Assembly: GCF_040183065.1 (NCBI RefSeq)
Contig: NC_091127.1
Location: 108,751,834 to 108,815,833, forward strand
DNA length: 64,000 nt
Reading direction: 5' to 3'
Source of the DNA: Periplaneta americana
Lineage: Eukaryota; Arthropoda; Insecta; Blattodea; Blattidae
Below the pieces are notes generated by a model. The model was given only the letters and a program-made list of their open reading frames with translations. It was not told where the DNA came from and did no database searches. Positions 53,668-64,000 of this stretch are shown in pieces (positions within the stretch are counted from its first letter, which is position 1; every line of letters begins with the position of its first letter). A program made the translations under genes and the position numbers.

Positions 53668-55112
53668 TTGCCTAATGCCAGCAAAAAGCAGCATTCAAGA
53701 TTTGGTGTGAAAATGGCGTAAGACTGGATCCATTGCAAATGTAACAAGAAACAGAGCGCCTTCTGCACTTATGGTGTGAATTCAGGAAATGATGGCTAGG
53801 AGTCCTCGAAAGTCCACCATGAAATTGGCTCAACAGATCCACGTGAGTAGGAGAACTTGCGGACGTGTGTTGAAGGCTTTGAAATTCAAACTGTACTGAG
53901 TAACAACTGTGCAACAACTGAAGGAGCCCGATTTCTGTCGCTGATTGTTGAATATGGTTATAGATGCTTGTTTGGACCCGTTGCTGTTTATCATGACTGA
54001 TGAGGCTTGGTTTCATCTATCGGAATATGTTGTTGTTGTTGTTGTCTAGTGCCTTGCATTTGGCAATGAAGCCATTAGCAGTAGTGCTTTCCAATACTTT
54101 TGAACTGTAGTTTCTTCTGATCTTAATGCTTCACAGGTCTTAAAGTGGTCTTCATTCATTTCTGCTGGATCATTACACAGGACACATATGGGTGAAGCTG
54201 AGATACCTATTCTGTAGAGATGACTTGCTAGACAGTCATGATTTGTCAATAGTCTGAAGGCTGCAACTGCTGTTTTCCTTGGTCTCTGGGGGATTATATC
54301 TGGGTTGGAAAGTAGTGTAATCCATTTTTTGTCTTTAGCATTTGATTAAAAGGATGTAAGGGGTAGTGATGCGCCTCCTATAGCCTCTCCTACCCAATTC
54401 CCAACCTCAACCTGCCCGTGGTACACCCTGCTTTTAACAGATGAGGATCTGGGGACCGAGTCACAGCGGTATAACTGTTTCATCTAAAATGGAGGAAATG
54501 CCATTTACATATGTGCTGGCCTATCACAGCGCAACAGCGTCCCTCAGCGGCACATGAGGAAAAGGTCGGTGGATCTAAATAACATCTATTTAGTCCTCCT
54601 GGCTAGGTCCGAAGGACCCGTTGACCAATGACAGGTGCGGTCCCTCTTGCATAATGGGGGTTTACGTTGGGTGATGTAACTGCCACATTGTAAAAACTGG
54701 TGCCCGTTAAGAAAACAGTTACATGAAAGCCACAACATACATGAGTATGAGTCCTATCGGAATATGTAAACTCCCAGAACAGCAGGTACTGGGTGAAAGA
54801 AAATCCTAACCTAGTGTAAAGGAACTCCTACACGACCAAAAGATCAGTGTATGGGTGCGCTATGACTGCAAAACACATTATTTTCAACATCACAGTCAAC
54901 ACAGATGTATACTTGACCTTCTTGGATGAATTTTATACCCAACTAACAAAAGAGGAGCGTAATTACTGCTTCTTTCAACAAGATGGAGCAACATCTCACA
55001 CATCTGAGAGGTCACTTATGTTTATTCATCAGATGTTCATTGAACAGGAGATTGTGAGCAAAGGCTTGTGACCACTGCAGTCACCAGATTTGTCGACATG
55101 TAACTTTATTAT
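53668..55112 (+). pseudogene. IS630/Tc1-type transposase, split and broken
   Basis: Starting near MPAKSSIQDLV, pieces include KWRKTGSIANVTRNRAPSA, MMARSPRKSTMKLAQQIHVS and RRTCGRVLKALKF (helix-turn-helix). LLFIMTDEAWFHLSEYV follows (first catalytic Asp). After the LINE the frame continues NSQNSRYWVKENP, CAMTAKHIIFNITV, NYCFFQQDGATSHTS (second Asp) and a PLQSPDLSTCNF end (third acidic region). Several stops are present. Related to the fragment at 50040-50450. Confidence 0.75.
54031..54753 (-). mobile_element. LINE insertion with unrelated 5' segment, 14-bp duplication
   Basis: CTATCGGAATATGT occurs at 54017-54030 and 54754-54767. The minus strand from about 54345 to 54046 is open and encodes a LINE C-terminus: KKWITLLSNPDIIPQRPRKT, AFRLLTNHDCLASHLYRIG, the zinc tail CVLCNDPAEMNEDHFKTC and the end LLMASLPNARH. 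A CAACAACAAC tail follows. The remaining 400 bp (54350-54753) is not this coding region in either orientation. The insertion is thus chimeric or the segment is a LINE part I cannot recognise. Confidence 0.75.
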
Positions 55113-55222
55113 GAAGGTTAGTATAGGACACATTCATTTATTCATTTTATTCCATTTCTTTGAAAAAAGTTTGTTTCAAATCAAATGAGATGAGACAGGC
55201 CGGCTTTATCTGCCCACTCTGT

Positions 55223-56270
55223 ATAAGCCTAAGCCTGTAATAAAAATACATAAATTGAAGTACAAAGCTGACAGTATTTTAATCAAGGCAAGCCACTCAA
55301 TATAATGTTTACCCTCTGTACCTAATGTAAACTCTACTGAATTGTTATTGGGGTTTGTATGTTTAATGGACGACTGGTTGGAACCTTGTGACACCAGTAA
55401 AGCATCATTCATAAGGCAGCTAAACCAGGAGATACTGGGGTAGGGTAGCCAGTTTTTCCCTCGTCCATTGCATACTTGCTGACTAGAAACATATTTCATT
55501 ATCATGATATTGTAGGAAAAAAAAAAAAAAAAAAACTTTCGCAATTGATTCAATCATGAAGATAGTGGAAGAAACTTGTTTGTTGAACCAAGGAAGACTG
55601 GTTTTCTCAATATGAACAGAGCGAGAAAATTGAACAGGAATATTTAGCAACAGAACAGTCAGTGGCACCTGATGGAGCAATTTACAACAAATTTCAGTGA
55701 TGACACGGATAATGATGACATCAGCAAAGTGAAACTGTCACTGATGAGAAAACTCGTGACCTTAATCGAACAAAATCAATAACAGCAAGTAAAAACCTCT
55801 GACTAGTTAGTGTCTACATTTGTAAACTAATTATACAGTTTTAATGTATTTTACAACAATAACATATCAGACAAGGAACAAAACTGTGAGTGCAGTCAAT
55901 GAGACAAATATACAAATAACATAGTAAATATTTTTGGGAGAAATGAAATGACCACTTCTCTCACATGCCACACTCTCCTTCCAACTGTCCAGCCATTCCC
56001 CTCTTACACATTTCTAATATGCCAGGTCCTGTCTCCCAACTTGTATCTTAGGTCCATCAGCAAGTATAGTAACCACTAGCTCACCAAGATCGATGCTGTA
56101 GATGTCTGCTGACAATTTCTCAATAAAGAACTGGCATTTGATCTTCAGAATAAAAATTTGTCACTGTGGAAATGATTTCCTCTGAGCAATTTGATTTTCT
56201 TTAACATCATCACAATATCATATTATACTGACTCAGATCAGCATCTGTACTTTAAACATGAGCTAATTAC
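55223..56270. other. osa intron, nothing recognised
   Basis: A-tract at 55517-55535. No element ends or convincing frames. The donor site of the osa exon is at 56270-56269 on the minus strand. Confidence 0.5.
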
Positions 56271-56442
56271 CGTAAAGAGCAGGCCTTTGCTGGTATGGTG
56301 GATAAGGCTGCTGTTCCTTGGTGAAGTCTGGATGCCTCCTTGGATGCTGTGCTGGAGGAGGCATGGTCTTGCTGGGTGGACTCCCTGGGTACATCTGTGA
56401 GCCAGGTCCTGCAGCAGCTGGAGGCTGCTGGCCTGGATAAAC
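56271..56442 (-). CDS. osa: osa internal exon (Pro/Gln/Tyr-rich)
   Basis: A GGAATAGCAG acceptor is followed in phase 0 by VYPGQQPPAAAGPGSQMYPG, then SPPSKTMPPPAQHPRRHPDF, TKEQQPYPPYQQRPALY and one extra base before G/GTAATTAG. The PDFTKEQQPYPPYQQRP stretch resembles the conserved linker of Osa/ARID1 proteins. It is 172 bp long. The single leftover G plus GA from 42443 makes a Gly codon, so this exon can splice directly to 42443, leaving a 13.8-kb intron. The next exon upstream was not found in the window. Confidence 0.85.
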
Positions 56443-57467
56443 CTGCTATTCCACAAACCAATAGCCGCGTTCAGATCTCTACTATTTATTACTCATGATC
56501 TTTCTGTCCAATTATGAATATTTCAATACGGTGATAATCTCTTTGTTCTCATATCAAACATTTATTATAAAATTCACTTTACATTGTTTAATAAAAAAGG
56601 ATTTATTTTCGTAATATTTATATAATTAAAAGTCGAAACAACTTAGAGGGGGGGGGGGGAAGATGACGAATGGAATGTTGAAATAAATGTAATATCTGCA
56701 ACTTTAAATTTATGTAAAAACAACAAACACCTATACAATAAGATAGTAGTGAATTTTACATTATTGTCATCTTTCTTCCACAATACTGATTTGCGCTATG
56801 AATAAATAAAACAAAAATTTGATGTTGAACATTTCGTTAGTCTACATAGGCATGCTCATCCCCACAAGCCAGCAGAAATAATTTTTATCATGCATAACAT
56901 TCAATACTATTTGTGTACTTGTTTACATGAGATAAACAAAACAAAACACCTTGAAGCAATAAATCAATTCGTGTAAAATTATATGTCCCATCACAAGTAA
57001 GAAAAATCACAGCCCAGTGGAATGCATGCAAGCATATATACCAAAACCAAGGTAAGGTTTTTCGAACAAAAAGGCCACAAAAACTGCATGTATCTAGAGC
57101 CATGGAAGAAAACAACGATGAGATGAGGAACACAAGGAACTATGTTGCATTTCAATTATTCTCTTCATCTGTAGTGTGCACATATAGGCACATTGCTAGA
57201 ACTTTATGACAATCTGATCTTTATTGAATTACTGAAACATATTAAGAGAGATATATTTGCAAGAAGATACATGGCATTTAAATGAAATTTCAACGAAATA
57301 TGTTGCAGCACCTTCATATTTTGCATTCATTCTTTTGGAAATAAATTCTGCCTTCATTAAGAATGACTTAACATAAATGTCTCCAGTAGCAGAAAAATTA
57401 GTTAATCAGCAAATACAAAATTTTTCGAAATTGGGAACATGCACTGATTCTTTTTATTTTAAAAATA
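56443..57467. other. Upstream osa intron, nothing recognised
   Basis: AT-rich with a G-run at about 56648 and (AT)n at 57466-57479. No exon-like open stretch with splice sites was seen. Confidence 0.5.
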
Positions 57468-57728
57468 TATATATATATACATATTTTTTTATTTTAGTAG
57501 GTTATTTTACACTTTATCAACATCTTAGGTTATTTAGAGTCTGAATGAGATGAAGGTGATGATGCCGGTGACATGAGTCCAGGGTCTAGCACCAAAAGTT
57601 ACCCAGCATTTGCTCATATTGGGTTGATGGAAAACCCCGGAAAAAACCTCGACCAGGTAACTTGCCCCAACCGGGAATCAAACCCGGGCCACCTGGTTTC
57701 GCTAACCGTTACTCCACAGGTGTGGATC
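57468..57728 (-). mobile_element. tRNA-derived SINE (family B), second copy
   Basis: On the minus strand it begins ACACCTGTGGAGTAACGG and carries B-box GGGTTTGATTCCCGG. It shares the body of the copy at 12190-12454 (CAACCCAATATGAGCAAATG) and ends in an A/T tail. A 9-bp TTAAAAATA occurs on both sides (57459-57467 and 57729-57737). Confidence 0.8.
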
Positions 57729-57908
57729 TTAAAAATAGATTCTATGATCTTTAATTAGGGGCGAAATGTACGTAACTTAATAAAACTATCTCTTTATTGT
57801 AAATGTATTTATAAATCGTTTACTTTCTTTCTGATTGAAACTTAAAAAAAATGTGAAATATAATGTATGTTAGTTATATATGATAGAAGTAATATATAAC
57901 TATCTTAC

Positions 57909-58985
57909 TCATGAACACTGTTGCATCTGACCTAATTTATGTAATTTAATACTGTATGTTAAATTATTGTTTTTGTTAACTAATGCTGAATTGGCAATGA
58001 AGTCATTAACTCTCTCACTCTCAGTAGATTTAGAAGAAAGGTCTTGACATCGCTGAAGATAATTATGATCCACTTCTTTCTGAGGATTTGACGATGAAGT
58101 CATTTTTCTTCTTGCTTCCTATATTTGATGACAATATCTGAATGCAACTTCAAAACTGGGCATGACTTTAGGCGTTCCACAAACATATTTTCTCCTCCTG
58201 AAAATTGTGGACAGCTTGGTGATCACAACAAACCAATTCTGGCTACTCAAAGAAACGTGACTGGTGACAAGACGAATGTAACAACAACTGCTTTACGTGG
58301 TAGGTACTGGTGGCTCTGAAACTGTGTTGGCATTGTGTATGATCTTTATTCATTATGAATACTTGCTTGGGCTATTTCACAGATATAATTTTTATTTACT
58401 TTTCTTTTTATGATTTGTTTATTTATTCATAATGAACATTATTGAGTAGTCTTTTTGTTTGATCTGAATTCTTATTTTTACTATTTTGAGGGGTGGAGAG
58501 GAGGGAGATAGTATATCAGTCTTATTACTATCCCACCACAGTGTTATTTTTTTCTAATTTATTAATGTCAGACCATATTATATATTTCTTTAATTTTTTT
58601 TTCCCACTTTTGGATATGACCTATTGCTTCGATTGCTGCCTGTGAATCTGACAATATTACTATCTTTTTACATTTATATACCCAAGGAAATAAATTTTGT
58701 AGAGATGTGTAGCTTCAACTGCTGTACCAAAGTTTTTGACGTTTCTTCCCATGCTTTTATATGGGGGGGGGGGGGGAAGTCTGTTTATATTTACATTTAA
58801 ATATACTGTATACGTCCAATCTTGTGCTGGGATGTCAAATTTAGACTTTCTAGTGTAAAAGCTTTTGCTACATTAAAGCAGACATTTTTCTTGTTCAAGT
58901 TTTCGTTGAGGTACAAACAATAATTGAACGAAGTATTTTCAGTACGATTAATGCAGTTAATTTTTTTTTTGGTACTTCTTTTTTC

Positions 58986-59022
<37 letters not shown>

Positions 59023-60110
59023 TTTTACTTGTATAAATCCAACTGTTGATTTTAAGGTATAAAACTTGGAAGTCTTATTTATTTTTTTCATACTGTAGAG
59101 GAGAGTGAGTTTCGGGTTCTACTGTAATAATAATATAGTAATCTTTGAGATGATAGCATGTAATGCTTCTATGAGAGTATTTTTGATTGTCCAGTTATTT
59201 ACTGAAGGACTTAGTTGGGAGTATGTTCAAGTTTCTCTTTATTTTATGTGGCTGATGTTATCAGTATTTCATCAGAATATTTTAGCGCATGTTTGCTGTA
59301 AGTTGTATTCATTATTTGTCAAAGAACTGTCCGACTTTGTACCTGCTAACCTTTTCAATAATTGTAAATATTTTAGTTGCTTTCTTACTAACATATTCTA
59401 TGTGGTTTCTCTGAGTTACTTTATTATTAAAAATCACTCCGAGCTACTTTTCTTGGTCTGTTTTTTTTTTTCTCAATTAATTTCAATTTGTTTTTGGCTA
59501 AAAATAGTTGGTACTTTGTTTTTTCTGTATTGACAATCTTTAAATTTCTGAAACACCACTTACTTGGTGCTATTAGTAATGAAGGGATCAGAATCATTTT
59601 CAGTGATATTCAACATTATGTGTGAGAAATATTGGAGAGCAAGTGAGTGCCATTAACTCATGCTTAGTTAACAATTACATAATTAGATTGTCGCCAAAGG
59701 GAGTCACTCTGAAGTAGCTATTTTCGGGAGATCATTTATATAAACATTAAATAAAGTTGTGCTGAGCACAGCACCTATAAGAAGACCTATGTACATTTGT
59801 TTGAATTTAGAAGTTGTTGTGCCATATGTTATATACTACAGAATCTTTGTACAATAAATCCGGAGATCCAATATAGCATATTATACTTCACACATCTTAA
59901 TTAGATTATATCTCCAAACAGAGTCATAAACTGGTCTGATGTCTGCAAATACTGTACAGTTGGGATATGTTGTTTCTTGTTGAATGCATCATTTTATGTC
60001 CTGACTTAGTAAGACTAAGTAATGTTTTCTGAATCCTGCTTGAGATGTTAAGAGCAGATCATTGGATTCTAAGTATACGTTTAATCATTATAAAATCATC
60101 AGTTCCATAA
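57909..60110 (-). pseudogene. Long LINE relic: reverse transcriptase, RNase H, tail (Jockey/I-type)
   Basis: From about 60110 on the minus strand: NDLLLTSQAGFRK-type sequence, ADIRPVYDSVWRYNLIKMC (reverse transcriptase motif A), GAVLSTTLFNVYINDLPK (motif B/C region) and IVNTEKTKYQLF. Near 58650 comes RNase H ILSDSQAAIEAIGHIQKW. The tail near 58000 ends ERVNDFIANSALVNKNNN. Stops and shifts are frequent. The plus frame at 59105-59533 is its antisense. Confidence 0.65.
58986..59022. repeat. (TC)n microsatellite
   Basis: CT/TC dinucleotide run with one CG interruption. Confidence 0.9.
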
Positions 60111-60214
60111 CTTCTGACTTTTTCCTGGTTTTAATATTGGGATGATAACCTTCTTCTATTCTATTTGACGATATTAATTTTTTTATCGTATGGAATTCTT
60201 TGTTATAGTTATTA

Positions 60215-60400
60215 TTTATTAATAATGGAGAAAAATTAGCTTCGGCACTGGAACTCAAATACAAACCCTCAATTCTACGTACTGAGAGTTCTACCACTGA
60301 GGGGAAAACCAAACGAGAGGAGTTTGATCCGGTGCTGTGGATAGAGCCCTGAAATAGCTCAGTGGTAGAGCAATTCTGTTAAAAGATTATAAAATATATA
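60215..60400. repeat. Two divergent tRNA-like halves (SINE-derived)
   Basis: On the minus strand from about 60325, CCCTCAGTGGTAGAACTCTC leads to a GAGTTCCAGTGCCG B-box-like end. On the plus strand at 60350, GAAATAGCTCAGTGGTAGAG gives a clear A-box but no T-arm follows. They look like two copies of one tRNA-derived SINE head facing apart. Neither folds as a complete tRNA. Confidence 0.45.
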
Positions 60401-62539
60401 ACCATGAAAGTTAATACTCTATTAATATACAAGACATATGAAGTGTAACAACTTCACTTAAAAATGCTTCAATTAAACTTATTTTATAAAGAAGAATTTT
60501 GTTATTGCAACTAAAATGGCACTTTCAATCATATACACACATCAATTTGAAATTCAATTCGTAATTGTGATTTTAAAGTGCAGTTTTGTTAAAAAAATTG
60601 TTATATATGGTAATTGTATTAGTGACTATATTTTAACAATATCTTCACCTCTCTTTCACAAAGACAGGTACATTTTTAATCATCTTAATCAAGCATCCCC
60701 CATTAGGAGCAACATGCCAAAGCCAGGAATCACTTGCAAGCCTTAAATATTACCCACAGTGCACCATGGGAGGTGGATCTATACTGTACCAGAATTATAT
60801 TTATTGATAGTAAAATTGTGAAATACTGACGAGAGAAATGGAAGTGCTGTACTCCGTGAAGATGTATCAAATACCTTTTTTTGTTCCTTGCAAATTCTAT
60901 GTTAACTTGCCAGAATTTGATCCTGAGTCACTGACTCTAGTTGTTCAGTTAACAGTGCATATCATTGTGACAACATAACTTAGAATTTACTTCAGAAATA
61001 TCAAAATAGGAAGGAAATTTGTGTGGCCCTTTTGAGGACGACATATGGCAAAATCTACAAGATATGGTATTGTTATGGATGCTCTGTAAGCCTGAGCTAA
61101 GGGTAAAATTCAGTTATCACGCGATCCATGGGTTAAACATGCCAAAGACAACCTACCACCACTTCTAAAATCCTATTTATGTTAGTTAGACCATTACCAT
61201 CACTACCACCATCACCATCACTTAGAACCCAAATCTCAGTTAACATAGTGTGAATGGAATCTGAAACGTACTTGGTATGAAGATTTGATGGGGGAATGGG
61301 GAGCCACAAGCTGGCGAGCAAGCTGCGAAGTCGGGAAACTAACAGACTGGGACATCTACAAAACCAACATTACGATTAAAGTAAACGTTACAACAAAAGC
61401 TCTTACAAGAGGCCAGAAAATTATGAAAGCTACCAATCAATGATATGAGCTGTATCACAAAAAGCTAGAATTCTTAACATTTTATACAAATTTTATTTAC
61501 TACAGTTTAATCTCATATCAAAGATCAATTAAAATATAATACTTGATGGAAAATTCAAGACAAAACAAGCTATCAGTGTTGGGGAAGTATCATTCATAAT
61601 CCAAATCATTTCGAATTATATTCTCTTTAGTTGCCAGATTTCCTTATTTTTGCGGGATTTCCAGAAATTTAGAGAATTTATGTTATTACCTCCCACTATG
61701 TGATTTAGATATCAATATCCCACTTTTCCCTCTTGAAGTTGAAAACCTTAATAAAAGTTAAATTCCAGCAGTTCTAATTCTGCACATTTGGTAACATCAT
61801 GTGACTAACATTGTAAGTCAATTCTTTGCATTGAGTTCCATGGTACGAGAATTTGCTCAATCATGATCACTCATTCACTAATCTATACTTGATAGTGACA
61901 TCATGAGAAAGCAGAAATCTGGGTATTCACTTTGATTGGAAATGTGTCTTGTGTTTCTGTTGTGTGGTCCAAGTAATAAATAGTAAAAATCCAAAATAAT
62001 CAGTGTTTTAATTATGCTGTCAGAATTGCAAGTTTGTGTCAATTCAAAACTGGACCGTCAAGATTTTTATAATGTAAAGAAAATGATGTAACACTTAAGT
62101 GAAAAGGAATGCTTCGCTGTCAGCAACAGAAATAGTTACTTGTAAAATAGTCACTACCTGCTTTCAAAGAAATTACTCCAAGAACTTTCAAAAACCGTGT
62201 ACCACTCAGACCTTATCCTCATTAAGAAAACGTATTGTGTTAATTATAGAAAAAATTACAAATATTTGAGAGGTTTGATAGGGGAGAAACTGTGATTAAT
62301 GTTGCTTCATAGTACACGAGTACAACAGAAAGGAATTAAAAAAAAAAAAGATAAGGTGTATAAAATATGCAAATCTCAAACATGAGACTTTTACTATTCT
62401 TTTGTTTCCATAGGCAATCAACCAACAACCCTTGGTTTTAAAAACCCATAGTTGACAACCGAACTTTTAGTGAACTTCTGATCAAATACAAAGCACATTA
62501 ATCACAAGACCATGAAGGAAATCACGAAATTATAGGCCA
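60401..62539. other. AT-rich stretch, nothing recognised
   Basis: About 2.1 kb with only short frames and a CAYCAY-rich patch at 61190-61220. Confidence 0.5.
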
Positions 62540-62653
62540 AAGTATTATGCATTTATTTATGGAAATATTTTATGATACGGATTATCAGATTTTTTTTTTT
62601 ATTAACAGCTCAGTCCATCCCCATCATTACCATGGGTAATAGAGGTTCTACTG
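62540..62653 (-). mobile_element. Pogo/Tigger-like MITE end, second copy
   Basis: The reverse complement starts CAGTAGAACCTCTATTACCC and continues CATGGTAATGATGG and a CTGATAATC block. This parallels the left end of the element at 8089-8779. The other end is not found. Confidence 0.55.
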
Positions 62654-62949
62654 TCTTTCGTTTTCTATCCCAAAATGTGTATCATACCGTTTTCCTCATT
62701 AATTTCATTTTGTTGGTAGTTATACGTTGAACATCTTTTTTTGTCAAAATCCAGGCTTCTGATCCATACACTAAAGTAGGTCATGCTAAAATGTTATTAC
62801 ATCTTTAATCTTGTATGTACAGCTGTCAAAAGAAAAAGTGGCCACTCTCCTCAAACAAAGTTCCCTTCGGGTATCTTCGCTACAATTCGGAGACAGGCGA
62901 TGTTACATGTTGTTGGACCACATTGCCTGATATCTATAGTTATAATTGA

Positions 62950-63060
62950 AGTATACTGTGTGTTATTTGATAGCATAATGGTAGCGTTCAGGCCTCTTAT
63001 TCATGAGGTCCTGCGTTCGACTACAACCTCGTGCTTTTTATGTCCTTCTTTGTTCTGTTT
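62950..63060 (+). mobile_element. tRNA-derived SINE head
   Basis: ATAGCATAATGGTAGCG (A-box-like) is followed by an anticodon-arm-like GGCCTCTTATTCATGAGGTC and CTGCGTTCGACTACAA (B-box). The T-arm is mismatched and no acceptor stem closes, so it is a SINE or tRNA relic rather than a gene. It is followed by LINE-like sequence. Confidence 0.5.
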
Positions 63061-63464
63061 TTGAGAGAGACAAACTATACATAATGGCTCCTTTCTCTTT
63101 TATGATTATTTTAGTAATTAACATCAGGTTCATTAATATATTATGCCATGACTTTATCATTATCATTATGATATTGTGGCTGCAAATGGAAAGAAAAAAG
63201 ATTTTATTCTCAATAAAATATCTTTCATGGCATAAACATAACAAATTTACTGGCGTCGGCCTTAAAACATTCAAACAATTAAGCGTTCAAAAAACAAAAC
63301 AAAAAGCCACAATTCAATATTTAGTCTATCTTCCTCTTATCTCGATCATCTTGCAGTCGAGTGGGCATGGAATTGACTAGTCTTTGCAAATAGCGACTAT
63401 TCTTAGACACGATATTCCAGGCATTCTGAACATACACAGATAAATGTTCTGTCCATGGGCAGGT

Positions 63465-63900
63465 CTTTCATTGCAAACACAGCAATCTCCAATCTTTCCT
63501 ATTTTCTGCCTTCCTCTTAGTCTCCGCATATGATCCACATATCCTAATGTCGTCTATTATTCTTTTCAACCAGAGACCCAACCAATTCCTTTTTCTCTTT
63601 CTAATCAGTTTCAGCATCATTCTTTCTTCACTCACTTTTTCAAACACAATTTTATTTCTTATTCTGTCTGTCCACTTCACACGCACCGTTCTTCTCCACA
63701 TCCACATTTCAAATGCTTCAATTTGTTTCTCTTCATTTCGTCGTAATGTCCATGTTCTTTCCCCATACAATGCCACACTCCACACAAAGCACTTCACTAG
63801 TCTCTTCCTTAGTTCTTTTTCCAGAGGTCCGCAGAAGATCCTTCTTCTTCTATTAAAAGCTTCCTTTGTTCATGTTTGCAGTTTTCTTGGGAAGGATAGG
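63465..63900 (-). pseudogene. LINE relic, RTE-type C-terminal region
   Basis: The minus frame 63797-63468 is open for 109 codons: MKCFVWSVALYGERTWTLRR, EAFEMWMWRRTVRVKWTDRI and RMMLKLIRKRKRNWLGLWLK. This is the C-terminal third of insect endonuclease-reverse transcriptase LINEs. The upstream FNRRRRIFCGPLEKELRK-like codons (63800-63880) are out of frame. It is the best preserved of four relics of this family in the window. Confidence 0.7.
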
Positions 63901-64000
63901 CCTAAATGCGGTAACATCCTGTTGCTTTCCGCACACCACTATCTCTTTCGCATCTTATTAAATTCCAGGGGTCCCAAGCGTGGAGATGAGGAGAGTGGAT
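63901..64000. other. Window end
   Basis: Short unassigned sequence. Confidence 0.4.

Larger units (their letters stand above)
53400..55222 (+). mobile_element. IS630/Tc1-type element split by a LINE
   Basis: Terminal repeats begin ACAGAGTTGGGCAGATAAAA at 53400 and, reverse-complemented, ACAGAGTGGGCAGATAAAGC at 55222, extending about 45 bp. TATAA-like flanks are on both sides. Coding remnants lie at 53670-55110, and the LINE at 54031-54753 was inserted later. Without it the element is about 1.09 kb. Confidence 0.7.

Noticed and set aside
54350-54753. Classical LINE 5' inversion (twin priming)
   Set aside because: The inverted segment should then encode the adjacent RNase H region. It does not in either orientation, so I only list it as unexplained.
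59105-59533. 142-codon hydrophobic plus frame resembling a membrane protein
   Set aside because: T-rich antisense of a LINE reverse transcriptase relic; hydrophobicity follows from base composition.
62950-63030. tRNA gene
   Set aside because: A- and B-box-like words and an anticodon-like stem exist, but the T-arm and acceptor stem do not pair.

Overview
This is a eukaryotic, insect nuclear window, not a bacterial one. It is AT-rich, has long introns, tRNA-derived SINEs and dozens of decayed transposons. Several repeat families (two tRNA-derived SINEs and an RTE-type LINE with a TAAG-type tail) look like those I associate with the American cockroach, Periplaneta americana. A cockroach or close relative is therefore my best guess; this is inference from memory, not a database match. 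The one host gene I can recognise is osa, the ARID1/BAF250 subunit of the SWI/SNF (BAP/BAF) chromatin remodeller. It lies on the minus strand and is represented by its last four coding exons: 56442-56271, 42443-42262, 42012-41881 and 33244-30743. The exon phases agree across all junctions. The terminal exon encodes the complete BAF250_C region. The start of the gene, including the ARID DNA-binding domain, must lie beyond 64000 or in exons I could not recognise. Layout: 1-9300 holds small elements (a fold-back element with promoter-like motifs and an embedded ORF, SINEs, a LINE relic and several MITEs). 9500-13200 holds a dead hAT transposase and a second hAT-like element carrying a SINE. 15300-21800 is a nest: a LINE relic holds a Penelope-like element, which holds a SINE, a palindromic MITE and a Tc1 element. 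21900-29200 holds a 0.7-kb hairpin element, LINE relics and a hAT transposase split by a TTA-flanked MITE. 29800-56442 is osa with its introns. The introns contain a mariner split by piggyBac, a young 5'-truncated LINE, a Harbinger transposase split by an RTE LINE, an intact-ended mariner, and an IS630/Tc1-type element split by a LINE. 56443-64000 holds further SINE and LINE relics. No rRNA, CRISPR array or convincing intact tRNA gene is visible. Most transposase and reverse transcriptase reading frames are broken, so the autonomous machinery here is dead. The target-site duplications (TSDs) and reading-frame continuity still allow a relative order of insertion to be worked out. Ages and family names finer than superfamily are inference.
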